Of a stretch of 24,114 nucleotides of DNA, positions 12,689-20,574 are shown piece after piece (position 1 is the stretch's first letter; each line of letters starts with the position of its first letter). The translations under genes were made by a program, and so were the position numbers. The DNA lies in the NCBI GenBank assembly GCA_035290025.1, contig DATDVL010000059.1, positions 1 to 24,114 on the forward strand, read 5' to 3'. The notes under the pieces were generated by a model. That model was not told the origin of the DNA, ran no database searches, and was given only the letters and a program-made list of their open reading frames with translations. This DNA comes from DATDVL01 sp035290025. Lineage in GTDB: Archaea > Nanobdellota > Nanobdellia > SCGC-AAA011-G17 > DATDVL01.

Positions 12689-13837
12689 ATGGTACATATT
12701 TCTGAACGAGAACGAGAACTACCAGAAGCAGTTATAGCAAAACTCCTCAAAATAGCAGAAGAAGACAAAAACATTATTAGCCTAGGACCAGGACAACCAG
12801 ACTTTTCGTTACCCGAACCCTTAGTTCAAGAACTCCATAAACTCGACAAAAACTGCAACCACTACGCACCACCTGGAGGAAGAAAAGACCTAAAACAAGC
12901 CATCATAAAAAAACTAGCACAAGAAAACAATATCCAAACAGAAGAAGACAACATCATCGTCACGGTAGGAAGCCAAGAAGCATTCATGCTCGCCAGTATG
13001 TGTAGCTTAGACGTCGGAGAACAAATAATCCTACCCGACCCTGGCTACTTAGGCTACGAATCTATCCTAGATATTATTCATGCCATACCTGTAAAACTAC
13101 CTGTCTATCAAGACAACGATTTTATGATTGACCCTGATGTACTAAAAAAAATCATCGACAAAAAAAGAACAAAAGCCATCGTCCTGACAACACCCAGCAA
13201 CCCCACCGGCATGGTCATACCAAAAAAAATATTAGAAGCCATAGCGGACATCGCCATAGACAACAACTTGTATATATTCAGCGATGAAGCCTACGAACAC
13301 ATACTCTATGATAATAATAAACATGTCAGCATAGGAAGCCTCAACGGCATGGAAGACAACGTCGTCAGCATGTATACATGCAGCAAAAGCTACGCCATGT
13401 GTGGGTTCCGCATAGGCTACGCCGCAGGACCGAAAAAAATTATCAAAGCCATGACACGACTCCACCCCAACACAACTATATCAGCACCCAATCCCAGCCA
13501 AATAATCGCAACAAAAGCACTAACACTACCAAAAAAATACATCCAAACCATGGTCTATGAATATGACCGAAGGAGAAAATTCTTAGTCAAACGACTCAAC
13601 CAACTCAACATGAAAACACTCATGCCCCAAGGAGCATTCTACACTTTCAGCAATATACAGCATTATAGCAACAACAGCTTCCGCTTCGCAGCAAAACTAT
13701 TACAACAAGCAAAAGTAGGAGTCGTACCCGGAAAAGAATTTGGCAACAACGGAGAAGGATACATCAGATGCAGCTACGCAACTACTTACGAAAAAATAGA
13801 AGAAGCCATGAACAGAATAGAAAAAACACTAAAATAA
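12689..13837 (+). CDS. Class I/II aminotransferase (aspartate/aromatic aminotransferase-like)
   Basis: 382 aa from ATG 12689, preceded by GAGG five bases upstream; a GTG at 12683 overlaps the ribosome-binding site. It is a typical PLP fold type I enzyme: ISLGPGQPDFSLPEPL, YAPPGGRKDLKQAI, VTVGSQEAFMLA, DPGYLGYE, TTPSNPTGMV, FSDEAYEHI, the PLP lysine in CSKSYAMCGFRIGYAAG and the substrate-carboxylate arginine in YIRCSYA. It interconverts amino acids and 2-oxoacids; the exact substrate cannot be fixed by eye. It could feed 2-oxoacids to the dehydrogenase operon at 15175-20004. Its end overlaps the convergent gene by 9 bp. Confidence 0.93.
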   Translation: MVHISERERELPEAVIAKLLKIAEEDKNIISLGPGQPDFSLPEPLVQELHKLDKNCNHYAPPGGRKDLKQAIIKKLAQENNIQTEEDNIIVTVGSQEAFMLASMCSLDVGEQIILPDPGYLGYESILDIIHAIPVKLPVYQDNDFMIDPDVLKKIIDKKRTKAIVLTTPSNPTGMVIPKKILEAIADIAIDNNLYIFSDEAYEHILYDNNKHVSIGSLNGMEDNVVSMYTCSKSYAMCGFRIGYAAGPKKIIKAMTRLHPNTTISAPNPSQIIATKALTLPKKYIQTMVYEYDRRRKFLVKRLNQLNMKTLMPQGAFYTFSNIQHYSNNSFRFAAKLLQQAKVGVVPGKEFGNNGEGYIRCSYATTYEKIEEAMNRIEKTLK

Positions 13838-14317
13838 CGGCAATGTTAATTGTGCTGAAGGACGGGCATAATTACCCCTAGGGATTTCTGGCTCACGACA
13901 AGGCTGACCGACACGATGACACTCATAAAGACGAGCAATAGTTGCACCCGTTAAATAAAACTTATCACTTGGAGATAAATTAACAGGTTCAGCAGTGTCT
14001 ATGCATAACATATCTAATGCATCGTTAACTCTTGCTGTACGAAGGATACGCTTACGTTTTTTATCACCTTCAAGTTCCAACCACCCCCAAGCAATCATTG
14101 CAATAACATCAGTCCAATCCCACACTCGATCTGATGATGAAATTCTTGATACACCAAACATGACCGTTTCTCTCGGAATCGTTGCTGGACTCCAATGACC
14201 TAATCTCTGGTTTGCTGTAAGAAGATACTTGATAATATTTTCAGACTCACAACGACCGAAACCACCTACATAGCAATTACTATGAATATCAGCTGGTTTT
14301 ATTCGTGAAACATCCAT
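13829..14317 (-). CDS. Unrecognised 162-aa protein divergent from the sigma-like gene
   Basis: I do not recognise this protein. It contains GGFGRCESENIIKYLLTANQ, an aromatic stretch RVWDWTDVIAMIAWGWLELEG (mid-protein, possibly a buried helix) and a basic KKRKRILRTARVNDAL segment. Four cysteines are scattered without a zinc pattern, and the C-terminus is TLPLF. The start at 14317 has only a weak GGGG upstream. It shares the intergenic promoter region with the sigma-70-like gene, so co-regulation is possible, and it would be a natural place for a regulator of that protein; nothing in the sequence proves that. Confidence 0.65.
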   Translation of the reverse strand: MDVSRIKPADIHSNCYVGGFGRCESENIIKYLLTANQRLGHWSPATIPRETVMFGVSRISSSDRVWDWTDVIAMIAWGWLELEGDKKRKRILRTARVNDALDMLCIDTAEPVNLSPSDKFYLTGATIARLYECHRVGQPCREPEIPRGNYARPSAQLTLPLF

Positions 14318-14344
14318 GTGAACCCCAACACTCCCTTAAGACCA

Positions 14345-14356
14345 TAAATATTTAAA
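14345..14356. promoter_or_regulatory. AT-rich TATA region between the divergent unknown and sigma-like genes
   Basis: ATATTTAAAA on plus (14347-14356) is centred about 27-28 nt upstream of ATG 14380. On minus, TTTTAAATATTTAT could serve the gene starting at 14317. Thus a bacterial-type sigma gene is itself read from an archaeal promoter. Confidence 0.55.
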
Positions 14357-14379
14357 ACTATCTTTTACACAGTTTTATC

Positions 14380-15174
14380 ATGCACATAAAACCTTATCAA
14401 CGACTACCCAAAGAAAGCTGGTATCACTGGGTATTTGACCATTACCCGCTTTTGCCATCAGCACAATTCAAAGAACTCTGCGCAAGAAAAGAAGAACCAT
14501 CCATACGGGAAAGATTATTACTCAGTAACGCACGATTAGTATATTCTCTAGCAAAAAGATTCGCAAGGCATAACAGCACACATACTATCGACGATCTTAT
14601 GAATATTGGCATGCTTGGACTACAACAGGCACTACAATATTATGACCCTCAAAGAGCAGAATTCAGTACCTATGCCACTCCTCGCATTTTACACTACATC
14701 ACACGGGCAATAAGCGATGAACAAGGAGTCATCCATGTCAACCACCATACTCATGAAATTATTAACAAGCTTCTCCAACTACAAAGAGCACTAACTCAAG
14801 AATTTAAAAGATCATTTACTCTTGAAGGATTATGGCCATTTATTAAAGATGCAGGAATACTCACTGAAAAAGAATTTACCAAAGCCTTAGATGGTTATCA
14901 CACCTTTCGTGTACAACATATAGATGATACTTGTGATTATGCCAGCCCTAATCCTATCAGATTATCCAATATTGCAGAGCAAGTAGCCCTTGTAAAAAGA
15001 ACATTGTCACCTTTTGAACTTGACATCATTGAACGACGCGAAGTGCAAGAAACTAGTTTTGCAGACATCGCAGCACTACTTATCTCACCCGCAACGGGAA
15101 AAAAAGTTACTCGTACAAGAATACAACAAATAGCAGAACGAGCACTAAAAAAAGCACGAGCAAGAGTCGCCTGA
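14380..15174 (+). CDS. Bacterial-type RNA polymerase sigma-70 family protein
   Basis: The 264-aa protein has the sigma-70 layout. Region 2 (~43-120) includes LLSNARLVYSLAKRFARH, the core-binding DDLMNIGMLGLQQAL (71-85) and FSTYATPRILHYITRAISDEQ (95-115). Region 3 begins HHTHEIINKLLQLQR (~122-136). Region 4 (~207-262) includes LSPFELDIIERREV and the helix-turn-helix ending TRTRIQQIAERALKKAR. No region 1.1 is present; the size is that of an alternative sigma. Two aromatic residues that melt DNA in housekeeping sigmas (WW after YAT) are Pro-Arg here. It lacks the zinc ribbon and cyclin repeats of archaeal TFB. Sigma-like proteins have been reported in a few DPANN-type genomes, but their role is unknown. 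It has a TATA promoter and ends 1 bp from the convergent E2 gene. Confidence 0.9.
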   Translation: MHIKPYQRLPKESWYHWVFDHYPLLPSAQFKELCARKEEPSIRERLLLSNARLVYSLAKRFARHNSTHTIDDLMNIGMLGLQQALQYYDPQRAEFSTYATPRILHYITRAISDEQGVIHVNHHTHEIINKLLQLQRALTQEFKRSFTLEGLWPFIKDAGILTEKEFTKALDGYHTFRVQHIDDTCDYASPNPIRLSNIAEQVALVKRTLSPFELDIIERREVQETSFADIAALLISPATGKKVTRTRIQQIAERALKKARARVA

Positions 15175-16428
15175 TTACAATTCCAACAATAACCACTCAG
15201 GATCCTGCAACGATTCTTTCACCTTATTCATGAAACGAGCAGCCTCAGCACCATCAACCAAACGATGATCAAACGTCACAAACAACGGCAACATAAAACG
15301 TTTCTCGACTTTTGCACCCACAAACATAGGGCGCTCCTGCACCTTACCCAAACCAAGAATAGCACACTCAGGATAATTAATAATAGGCGTAGCAAAAACA
15401 CCACCCAACGAACCAACATTCGTCAACGTAAAAGAACCACCCTGTAAATCAGCACGATCCAAAGAACGATCCTTAGCCTTCTGCGCAACAACCATAATTT
15501 CTTTTGACAACTCCAAAATATTCTTCTGATCAACACCCTTAATGACAGGAACCAACAAACCATCAGCAGTATCAACAGCAACACCAAAATTGTAATACTT
15601 CTTTACCACAATATCATCATCTTCCAAAGAACAATTCAACATAGGATGCTCCTTCAACGATTCCACAACCGCCTTTATCACAAACGGCAAAAACGTTAAC
15701 TTCACCCCTAACTTCTCAGCCTTCTCCTTCTCTGCATTACGCAACTCCACTAATTTAGTAATATCAACCTCATCCATATGTGTCACAGGAACGGTATTAT
15801 GCCATGAATCCTCCATCTTCTTCAACGTAGCCTTACGAACACCCTTCACGGGAACATGATCAATAGGACCATAAAAATCAAACTTCATCTGCACCTTAAC
15901 TGAAGGAGGCTCCTGCACCTTTACTTCAGAAATAGGTTCTGACTTTTTCTTTGCAGCAACCATCACATCATTCTTCGTAATCTGACCTAAATTACCTGAA
16001 GGAATAACAGCAGCAATATCAACACCCAAATCAGTAGCCAACTGACGAACAGCAGGCAAAACCTTTATTGAAGACTTTCTTATTACAGCAACTTCCCTTT
16101 GCACGGGCAACGGCAAAATCTTCTCAGAAACCTCCAAAGAACCAACAACACCTGCAGAATCAAACTTTGTACCCGAAGCAACAACATCACCTGGCTGACC
16201 CAACGTCACCAACACCTGACCAACCTTAATAACAGCACCTTTAGCAATATGCAACTTCAAAACAACACCTGGTTGCGGAGCAGGAATATCAATCAATGCC
16301 TTATCTGTTTCTACCTTTGCCAACGGCTGATCTTGTGTAACACGATCACCCTCTTTAACCAACCACTCCACCAACTCACCCTCAGTAATACCCTCACCAA
16401 CATCAGGAAAACGAAACTCAAAAATCAT
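15175..16428 (-). CDS. 2-oxoacid dehydrogenase E2 (dihydrolipoyl acyltransferase)
   Basis: 417 aa from ATG 16428, which overlaps the previous stop (ATGA); the longer upstream frame is rejected. Domains in order: lipoyl domain (1-~80) with lipoyl-lysine K43 in ETDKA; a linker; a peripheral subunit-binding domain (VLPAVRQLATDLGVDI...GQITKNDV); a second linker; and the catalytic acyltransferase domain from ~DHVPVKGVRKATLKKM, with the active-site DHRLVDGAEAARF near the C-terminus. It transfers the acyl group from lipoate to CoA and is the core of the complex. It is the last gene of the operon. Whether the substrate is pyruvate or a branched-chain 2-oxoacid cannot be settled from E2 alone. Confidence 0.95.
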   Translation of the reverse strand: MIFEFRFPDVGEGITEGELVEWLVKEGDRVTQDQPLAKVETDKALIDIPAPQPGVVLKLHIAKGAVIKVGQVLVTLGQPGDVVASGTKFDSAGVVGSLEVSEKILPLPVQREVAVIRKSSIKVLPAVRQLATDLGVDIAAVIPSGNLGQITKNDVMVAAKKKSEPISEVKVQEPPSVKVQMKFDFYGPIDHVPVKGVRKATLKKMEDSWHNTVPVTHMDEVDITKLVELRNAEKEKAEKLGVKLTFLPFVIKAVVESLKEHPMLNCSLEDDDIVVKKYYNFGVAVDTADGLLVPVIKGVDQKNILELSKEIMVVAQKAKDRSLDRADLQGGSFTLTNVGSLGGVFATPIINYPECAILGLGKVQERPMFVGAKVEKRFMLPLFVTFDHRLVDGAEAARFMNKVKESLQDPEWLLLEL

Positions 16429-16907
16429 GATAACCCCACCAAGAAATCCTTTACATCTTTGCGAGACCACCAAGCAAAACCATCAGGAACACTTCCTGCA
16501 CCAAAAACTTTAACTGCACTAACTTTATTACCAAAAACACCTGGCTTAGGAAGCTGTTCCACCTGCGCGACTATATACAGAATAATAACCCACTGACCTT
16601 CCTTTTTATCAAGAAAAGATTCAGCAGTAACAACCTTCGTACTCTTTACTTTACTACCACACTGCGCAACAACAATACGCTTAGCAGCAATATCCAACGA
16701 CTCACCATACTGTGGAAGATCATGACAAAAAAATAATGCCTCAGGAAGCGGCTCATGACCAGGAATGCCTGGACGACGTAAAGCAATAAATGAATCCTTA
16801 TGCTGTAAAACTATTTCTAAAACAACATGCATACCACCCTTAACCTGCTTCTTTAGCGGAAGACCAAAATTAGCTTCATGATGACTATAATGATACGCCA
16901 ACGTCAT
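16425..16907 (-). CDS. Nudix-fold protein with a degenerate catalytic box
   Basis: The 160-aa protein has a Nudix-like beginning (VVLEIVLQHKDSFIALRRPG, ~28-47) and a helix GESLDIAAKR (68-77). This lines up with the Nudix box, but the metal-binding residues are missing. The expected REUxEE reads RIVVAQ, and the leading Gly of the box is Asp63, while E69, R77 and G84 are kept. Hydrolase activity is therefore unlikely, and a binding or regulatory role is more plausible. It is translationally coupled to both neighbours, E1 beta and E2, by 4-nt overlaps, suggesting it works with the dehydrogenase complex. Function unknown. Confidence 0.78.
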   Translation of the reverse strand: MTLAYHYSHHEANFGLPLKKQVKGGMHVVLEIVLQHKDSFIALRRPGIPGHEPLPEALFFCHDLPQYGESLDIAAKRIVVAQCGSKVKSTKVVTAESFLDKKEGQWVIILYIVAQVEQLPKPGVFGNKVSAVKVFGAGSVPDGFAWWSRKDVKDFLVGLS

Positions 16908-17878
16908 GCAGACATCAACCTCTTCACACGAGCAATAATACGCTCCTTCGACGGCTGATAAAAACTCTCTAACTTTGGCAAAGGAACAACCGTATCAAAA
17001 CCCGTCAAACGATCAACAGGAGCCTGCAAATCAAACAAACACTTCTCATTGACAAGAGCAGCAATCTCCGCACCCATACCCAACGTCTTCGGAGCTTCAT
17101 GCACCACCAAACAACGACCCGTCTTGACAACAGAATGAACAATACCATCACGATCCAACGGAGAAAGAGAACGCAAATCAACAACCTCAACAGAGACATC
17201 ACCTTTCAACACCTCAGCAGCAGCCAAAGCATCATGCACCAAAGAACCATACGTCAAAATAGAAACATCCTCACCCTCACGAACAACAGAAGACTTACCC
17301 AAAGGAATGGTATAATCATCATCAGGAACCTCCTGCTTAAACGCACGATACAACTTCTTCGGCTCAAAAAAAATAACAGGATCAGGATCACGAATAGCAG
17401 ACAACAACAAACCCTTAGCATCATACGGAGAAGAAGGAACAACCACCTTCAAACCCGGTGTATGCACAAAATATGATTCGGGACAATCAGAATGATGCTC
17501 CAAAGCATTCACACGACCACCCCACGGCATACGCACTACCAAAGGAACAGACAACGAACCACGAGAACGATTACGCAAACGAGCAGCATGAGAAAACAAC
17601 TGATCCATAGCAGGCAAAGAAAAACCCTCAAACTGAATCTCCGCAACAGGACGTAAACCCTTCACAGCCATACCAATAGAACAACCAACAATACCCGACT
17701 CGGCCAAAGGAGTATCAACAACACGCAAAGCACCAAACTCATCCAACAAACCATCAGTCACACGAAAAACACCACCATCAACACCAACATCCTCACCCAA
17801 AACAACAACGTTTGGATCACGACGCATCTCCAACTGCAACGCATGATTAATAGCCTGAACCATATTACGCAACGGCAT
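16904..17878 (-). CDS. 2-oxoacid dehydrogenase E1 component, beta subunit
   Basis: The 324-aa protein is clearly the E1 beta subunit: VVVLGEDVGVDGGVFRVTDGL (~24-44), VVDTPLAESGIVGCSIGMA, EIQFEGFSLPAMDQLF, RMPWGGRVNALEHHSDCPESYF, PGLKVVVPSSPYDAKGLLLSA, FFEPKKLYR, then the transketolase C-terminal domain (VSILTYGSLVHDAL, VVDLRSLSPLDRDGI). It joins E1 alpha to form the thiamine-diphosphate active site that decarboxylates the 2-oxoacid. It overlaps the LipB-like gene by 14 nt and the Nudix-like gene by 4 nt. Confidence 0.96.
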   Translation of the reverse strand: MPLRNMVQAINHALQLEMRRDPNVVVLGEDVGVDGGVFRVTDGLLDEFGALRVVDTPLAESGIVGCSIGMAVKGLRPVAEIQFEGFSLPAMDQLFSHAARLRNRSRGSLSVPLVVRMPWGGRVNALEHHSDCPESYFVHTPGLKVVVPSSPYDAKGLLLSAIRDPDPVIFFEPKKLYRAFKQEVPDDDYTIPLGKSSVVREGEDVSILTYGSLVHDALAAAEVLKGDVSVEVVDLRSLSPLDRDGIVHSVVKTGRCLVVHEAPKTLGMGAEIAALVNEKCLFDLQAPVDRLTGFDTVVPLPKLESFYQPSKERIIARVKRLMSA

Positions 17879-18665
17879 TAACCATCACCCCAGGAGTAAT
17901 GTCATCTATACTCTTTTCCATGACTTTTTCATAAGAAAAAATATTCATCACCGCATTCTTAACATGAGCAACAACATCACGAGCATCAACAGGACGACCA
18001 ACCTCATGTTCTACAGAAGTAACGGCTACTTCCTGAGCAGAATAACCACAAGGATGCACCAACCAAAAAGGCTTAACACACGAAGCATCAACATACAAAG
18101 AAAAACCATGATACGCAACCTTGCCTGACAAAGAAATACCCTTAGAACCCATCTTCAAAACCTTACCATCACGCTGCACCCAAACATCCTTACGCTCACC
18201 ACGAGTCTCAAAACTCTGCTGAGAACCCATATGTATATTCTGAACACCCAAAGCCTGCAATGACCTAAACATTATCCGATAAATACGAGACTTATACTCA
18301 CTGACACCCAACGAACGACCTGTAATACGATCAGCATCAACAATAGGATAAAAAACGTACTGGCCAGGAGAAAGAACTGTAGCACCACCACTACGACTTG
18401 TATGAGAAAAACCAATACCCTGACGTGCTAAATAATCTATTACAGCTTCCCTAGAACCAGCTTCTCTCAATAGTTTATCACTAAATATATTATGAGCATT
18501 ATCATTACCAAAACTAACCTCCAAAGGATGCTGCACACTCAAAATAACATCAGGAATACTATCCGCCTGACGAAGACCAACTAGCTGTTGCTGTAATGCC
18601 AAAACATCTGCATACGGACGAACACCCAAATCAACCCAATACGCAACACGAGACTCCAAACTCAT
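17865..18665 (-). CDS. LipB-like octanoyl/lipoyl transferase
   Basis: The 266-aa protein matches the LipB fold: WVDLGVRPYADVLALQQQLV (~10-29), VQHPLEVSFG, the SRSGGATVLSPGQYVFYPI block (~90-108; the family usually has RGG-T-HGPGQ, so the histidine is a Leu here), lysine K171 in LKMGSKGI, AYHGFSLYVD, and the catalytic cysteine C206 in HPCGYSAQEVAVTSV. It would load octanoyl or lipoyl groups onto K43 of the E2 lipoyl domain. Lying inside the dehydrogenase operon between E1 alpha and E1 beta (4- and 14-nt overlaps), it is probably dedicated to this complex. No lipoyl synthase is seen in the window. The family could also be a LipB-like amidotransferase with a different donor. Confidence 0.87.
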   Translation of the reverse strand: MSLESRVAYWVDLGVRPYADVLALQQQLVGLRQADSIPDVILSVQHPLEVSFGNDNAHNIFSDKLLREAGSREAVIDYLARQGIGFSHTSRSGGATVLSPGQYVFYPIVDADRITGRSLGVSEYKSRIYRIMFRSLQALGVQNIHMGSQQSFETRGERKDVWVQRDGKVLKMGSKGISLSGKVAYHGFSLYVDASCVKPFWLVHPCGYSAQEVAVTSVEHEVGRPVDARDVVAHVKNAVMNIFSYEKVMEKSIDDITPGVMVNAVA

Positions 18666-19741
18666 AACCCCCCACCCAGCTCTTGCTTCAACGAACGCAT
18701 CTGCTCTTCTAATGCAGGAGTCATTTGCGCGTACATAAACTTGAAAATATCCAAAGGATCAGCAGGAGGCAACGACTCATACTTCTTCACCGCATCATCA
18801 ACCTGCTTTGCTAAACGTCCCCATAACTCCTTCTCATAACTATCAGACCATAATTTTTTACTCAACAACAATTTCTGCAAACGAACAATAGGATCTTTCT
18901 TTGACCAAGCAACAACCTCAGCATCAGAACGATACTTATGATAATCATCAGCAGTCGTATGATTCGACAAACGATAGGTAACACACTCAATAAACGAAGG
19001 ACCCTTACCCGCACGAGCACGAACCAAAGCATCCTGAACTGTTTTAACAACCGCCAAAACATCATTACCATCAACTTGCACACAATTAGAAAAACCATAC
19101 GCGAAACCCTTCTGTGCCAAGGTCTGACTAGCAGTCTGCTGCTTCAACGGAACAGAAATAGCCCACTGATTATTCTGACAAACAAAAACAACCGGCAACT
19201 GCAACACACCCGCAAAATTCAACGCCTCATGCACATCACCCTCAGACGTAGCACCATCACCAAAATAAGCAATAACAGCAGCTTTTTCTTTTTTATACTT
19301 CAAAGCAAAACCGATACCTGTAGCATGCAACGTCTGCGTACCCACAGGAATAGCAATAGGCAATGTATTCACACCTTCAGGAATCTTCATACCACGCTCA
19401 TCACCACCCCAATACTGCAACAACATTTCCATAGGAAAACCACGAACAAGAAAAGCACCTGACTCACGAAAACAAGGAACCATCCAATCATCCTTATCAA
19501 GAACAAACGAAGAACCAATAATCGTAGCCTCCTGACCCTTCATAGGAGCATACGTCAACAAACGACCTTGACGCTGCAAATTAACACACTTCTCATCAAA
19601 CAAACGCGTCAACACCATCCACTCATACAACGAGACTAATTGCTGATCAGAAATCTTCGGCATTAACTCCTTATCAACCTTACCTGATTCATCAAGCACC
19701 TGCACAAAACTCACAGAAAAATTAGCAACTTCTTTTTGCAT
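18662..19741 (-). CDS. 2-oxoacid dehydrogenase E1 component, alpha subunit
   Basis: 359 aa from ATG 19741, preceded by GAAGG; an in-frame start at 19759 would lie inside the upstream gene. The thiamine-diphosphate motif is present as GDGATSEGDVHEALNFAGVL...NNQWAISVP. Other family marks are MKGQEATIIGSSFVL, VPCFRESGAFLVRGFP, SFIECVTYRLSNHTTADD and YRSDAEV. The pattern is closest to the PDH/branched-chain E1 alpha of Gram-positive bacteria. It works with the E1 beta encoded two genes downstream. Similar archaeal complexes exist in Haloarchaea and Thermoplasma, and their substrate is not always pyruvate. Confidence 0.96.
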   Translation of the reverse strand: MQKEVANFSVSFVQVLDESGKVDKELMPKISDQQLVSLYEWMVLTRLFDEKCVNLQRQGRLLTYAPMKGQEATIIGSSFVLDKDDWMVPCFRESGAFLVRGFPMEMLLQYWGGDERGMKIPEGVNTLPIAIPVGTQTLHATGIGFALKYKKEKAAVIAYFGDGATSEGDVHEALNFAGVLQLPVVFVCQNNQWAISVPLKQQTASQTLAQKGFAYGFSNCVQVDGNDVLAVVKTVQDALVRARAGKGPSFIECVTYRLSNHTTADDYHKYRSDAEVVAWSKKDPIVRLQKLLLSKKLWSDSYEKELWGRLAKQVDDAVKKYESLPPADPLDIFKFMYAQMTPALEEQMRSLKQELGGGL

Positions 19742-19743
19742 AC

Positions 19744-20004
19744 TCAGACCTTCGCCCACTCTTTCAGCTTATCATACGACGCAGCACCACAAATCCACTT
19801 ACCAGAATCCTCATTAAAGAAAAAAGGGATACCACCACACTTACCTGCAGCTAACTTTCTCAACAATAAAGCATTATCCTCATGATGCCACACTTCCAAA
19901 CGCTCAACCTTAACTTTTAGCTCTTGTTCTAAACGCTGCACTAACGGTTCCATTTCATGACAATGTGTGCACTCAGTTCCATTAAACATTAAAAGACGAC
20001 CCAA
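19744..20004 (-). CDS. Thioredoxin/glutaredoxin-fold protein (CTHC), first gene of the dehydrogenase operon
   Basis: The 86-aa protein has a small thioredoxin fold with the redox motif CTHC (12-15) and a cis-proline segment CGGIPFFFNE (~56-65). The start is TTG 20004, supported by GAGGTGA seven bases upstream; ATG 19989 would cut the first strand. It opens the 2-oxoacid dehydrogenase operon with a 2-nt gap to E1 alpha. A role in keeping lipoyl or protein thiols reduced is a reasonable inference, especially as no E3 dihydrolipoamide dehydrogenase is present. Confidence 0.85.
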   Translation of the reverse strand: MGRLLMFNGTECTHCHEMEPLVQRLEQELKVKVERLEVWHHEDNALLLRKLAAGKCGGIPFFFNEDSGKWICGAASYDKLKEWAKV

Positions 20005-20036
20005 ACTATCACCTCAGCAAGAAAACTACTTAAAAG

Positions 20037-20048
20037 ATTATAAAAAGA
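20037..20048 (-). promoter_or_regulatory. Promoter of the dehydrogenase operon
   Basis: CTTTTTATAATC on the minus strand predicts transcription from about 20018, just upstream of the GAGGTGA site and the TTG start at 20004. Confidence 0.5.
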
Positions 20049-20060
20049 TATCGCTTATTT

Positions 20061-20507
20061 CTATTTCCCAGGACCAACAAACCAATAAGAAGAAGTATCC
20101 AAACGCTCAACCCTAAAACCTATCAACTCCCTGTTTGGACCACCAAACGCTGGTTCATCATGATAACTAGCAATAGTATGTGCTTCTAATTTGAGTAGTA
20201 TTCTTCTTTGTATACTTGGCATAAAACCTTCTGCATGGTACTCATAGGTATCAGGAAATCTCCTAGTGCCTGCACCACAGCCGCAACCTTTTTCTTCATG
20301 CTCACGAGGACCAAACATTACTAGCTGTTCACCACGACCAGACCATTGTAGTACGGCAATACGTCCATTATCAAAATAAGTCACCTTGGGAGCAAATACA
20401 CCATTTTTTTTAACAAAATTTGTTACTAATAAGTCTAAACCATTAGGACTTTGCAAGAAACTAGGAATTCTTGGAGGATTGGTACGTATTATAAGTCTAC
20501 TTTTCAT
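20061..20507 (-). CDS. Unrecognised 148-aa protein
   Basis: I do not recognise this protein. It looks beta-rich, with an N-terminal RLIIRTNPPRIPSF, VTYFDNGRIAVLQWSG and a GCGCGAGTRRF segment whose two cysteines lie in a glycine-rich loop, followed by DTYEYHAEGF and a C-terminal FRVERLDTSSYWFVG. No signal peptide or membrane segment is seen. ATG 20507 lies 28 nt from a TATA box, so it has its own leaderless transcript. Confidence 0.65.
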   Translation of the reverse strand: MKSRLIIRTNPPRIPSFLQSPNGLDLLVTNFVKKNGVFAPKVTYFDNGRIAVLQWSGRGEQLVMFGPREHEEKGCGCGAGTRRFPDTYEYHAEGFMPSIQRRILLKLEAHTIASYHDEPAFGGPNRELIGFRVERLDTSSYWFVGPGK

Positions 20508-20530
20508 TACCCCTATAATTTTATTAGGAC

Positions 20531-20540
20531 TATATAAATA
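20531..20540 (-). promoter_or_regulatory. TATA box for the gene at 20061-20507
   Basis: TATTTATATA on the minus strand, centred 28 nt before ATG 20507. Confidence 0.6.
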
Positions 20541-20574
20541 TTATTCACCTCTGTTTTTAACACCACAACAAGTT

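Noticed and set aside
14380..15174. Possible TFB (archaeal initiation factor) instead of sigma
   Set aside because: There is no N-terminal zinc ribbon and no cyclin-like repeats, whereas sigma regions 2 to 4 align in order.
15175..16473. Longer E2 start at 16473
   Set aside because: The extra 15 residues overlap the coding end of the previous gene and precede the canonical lipoyl-domain start; ATG 16428 gives the usual 4-nt overlap.
16099..16596. 165-aa plus-strand ORF opposite E2 and the Nudix-like gene
   Set aside because: Low-complexity N/T/L-rich translation opposite two well-supported genes; a shadow frame.
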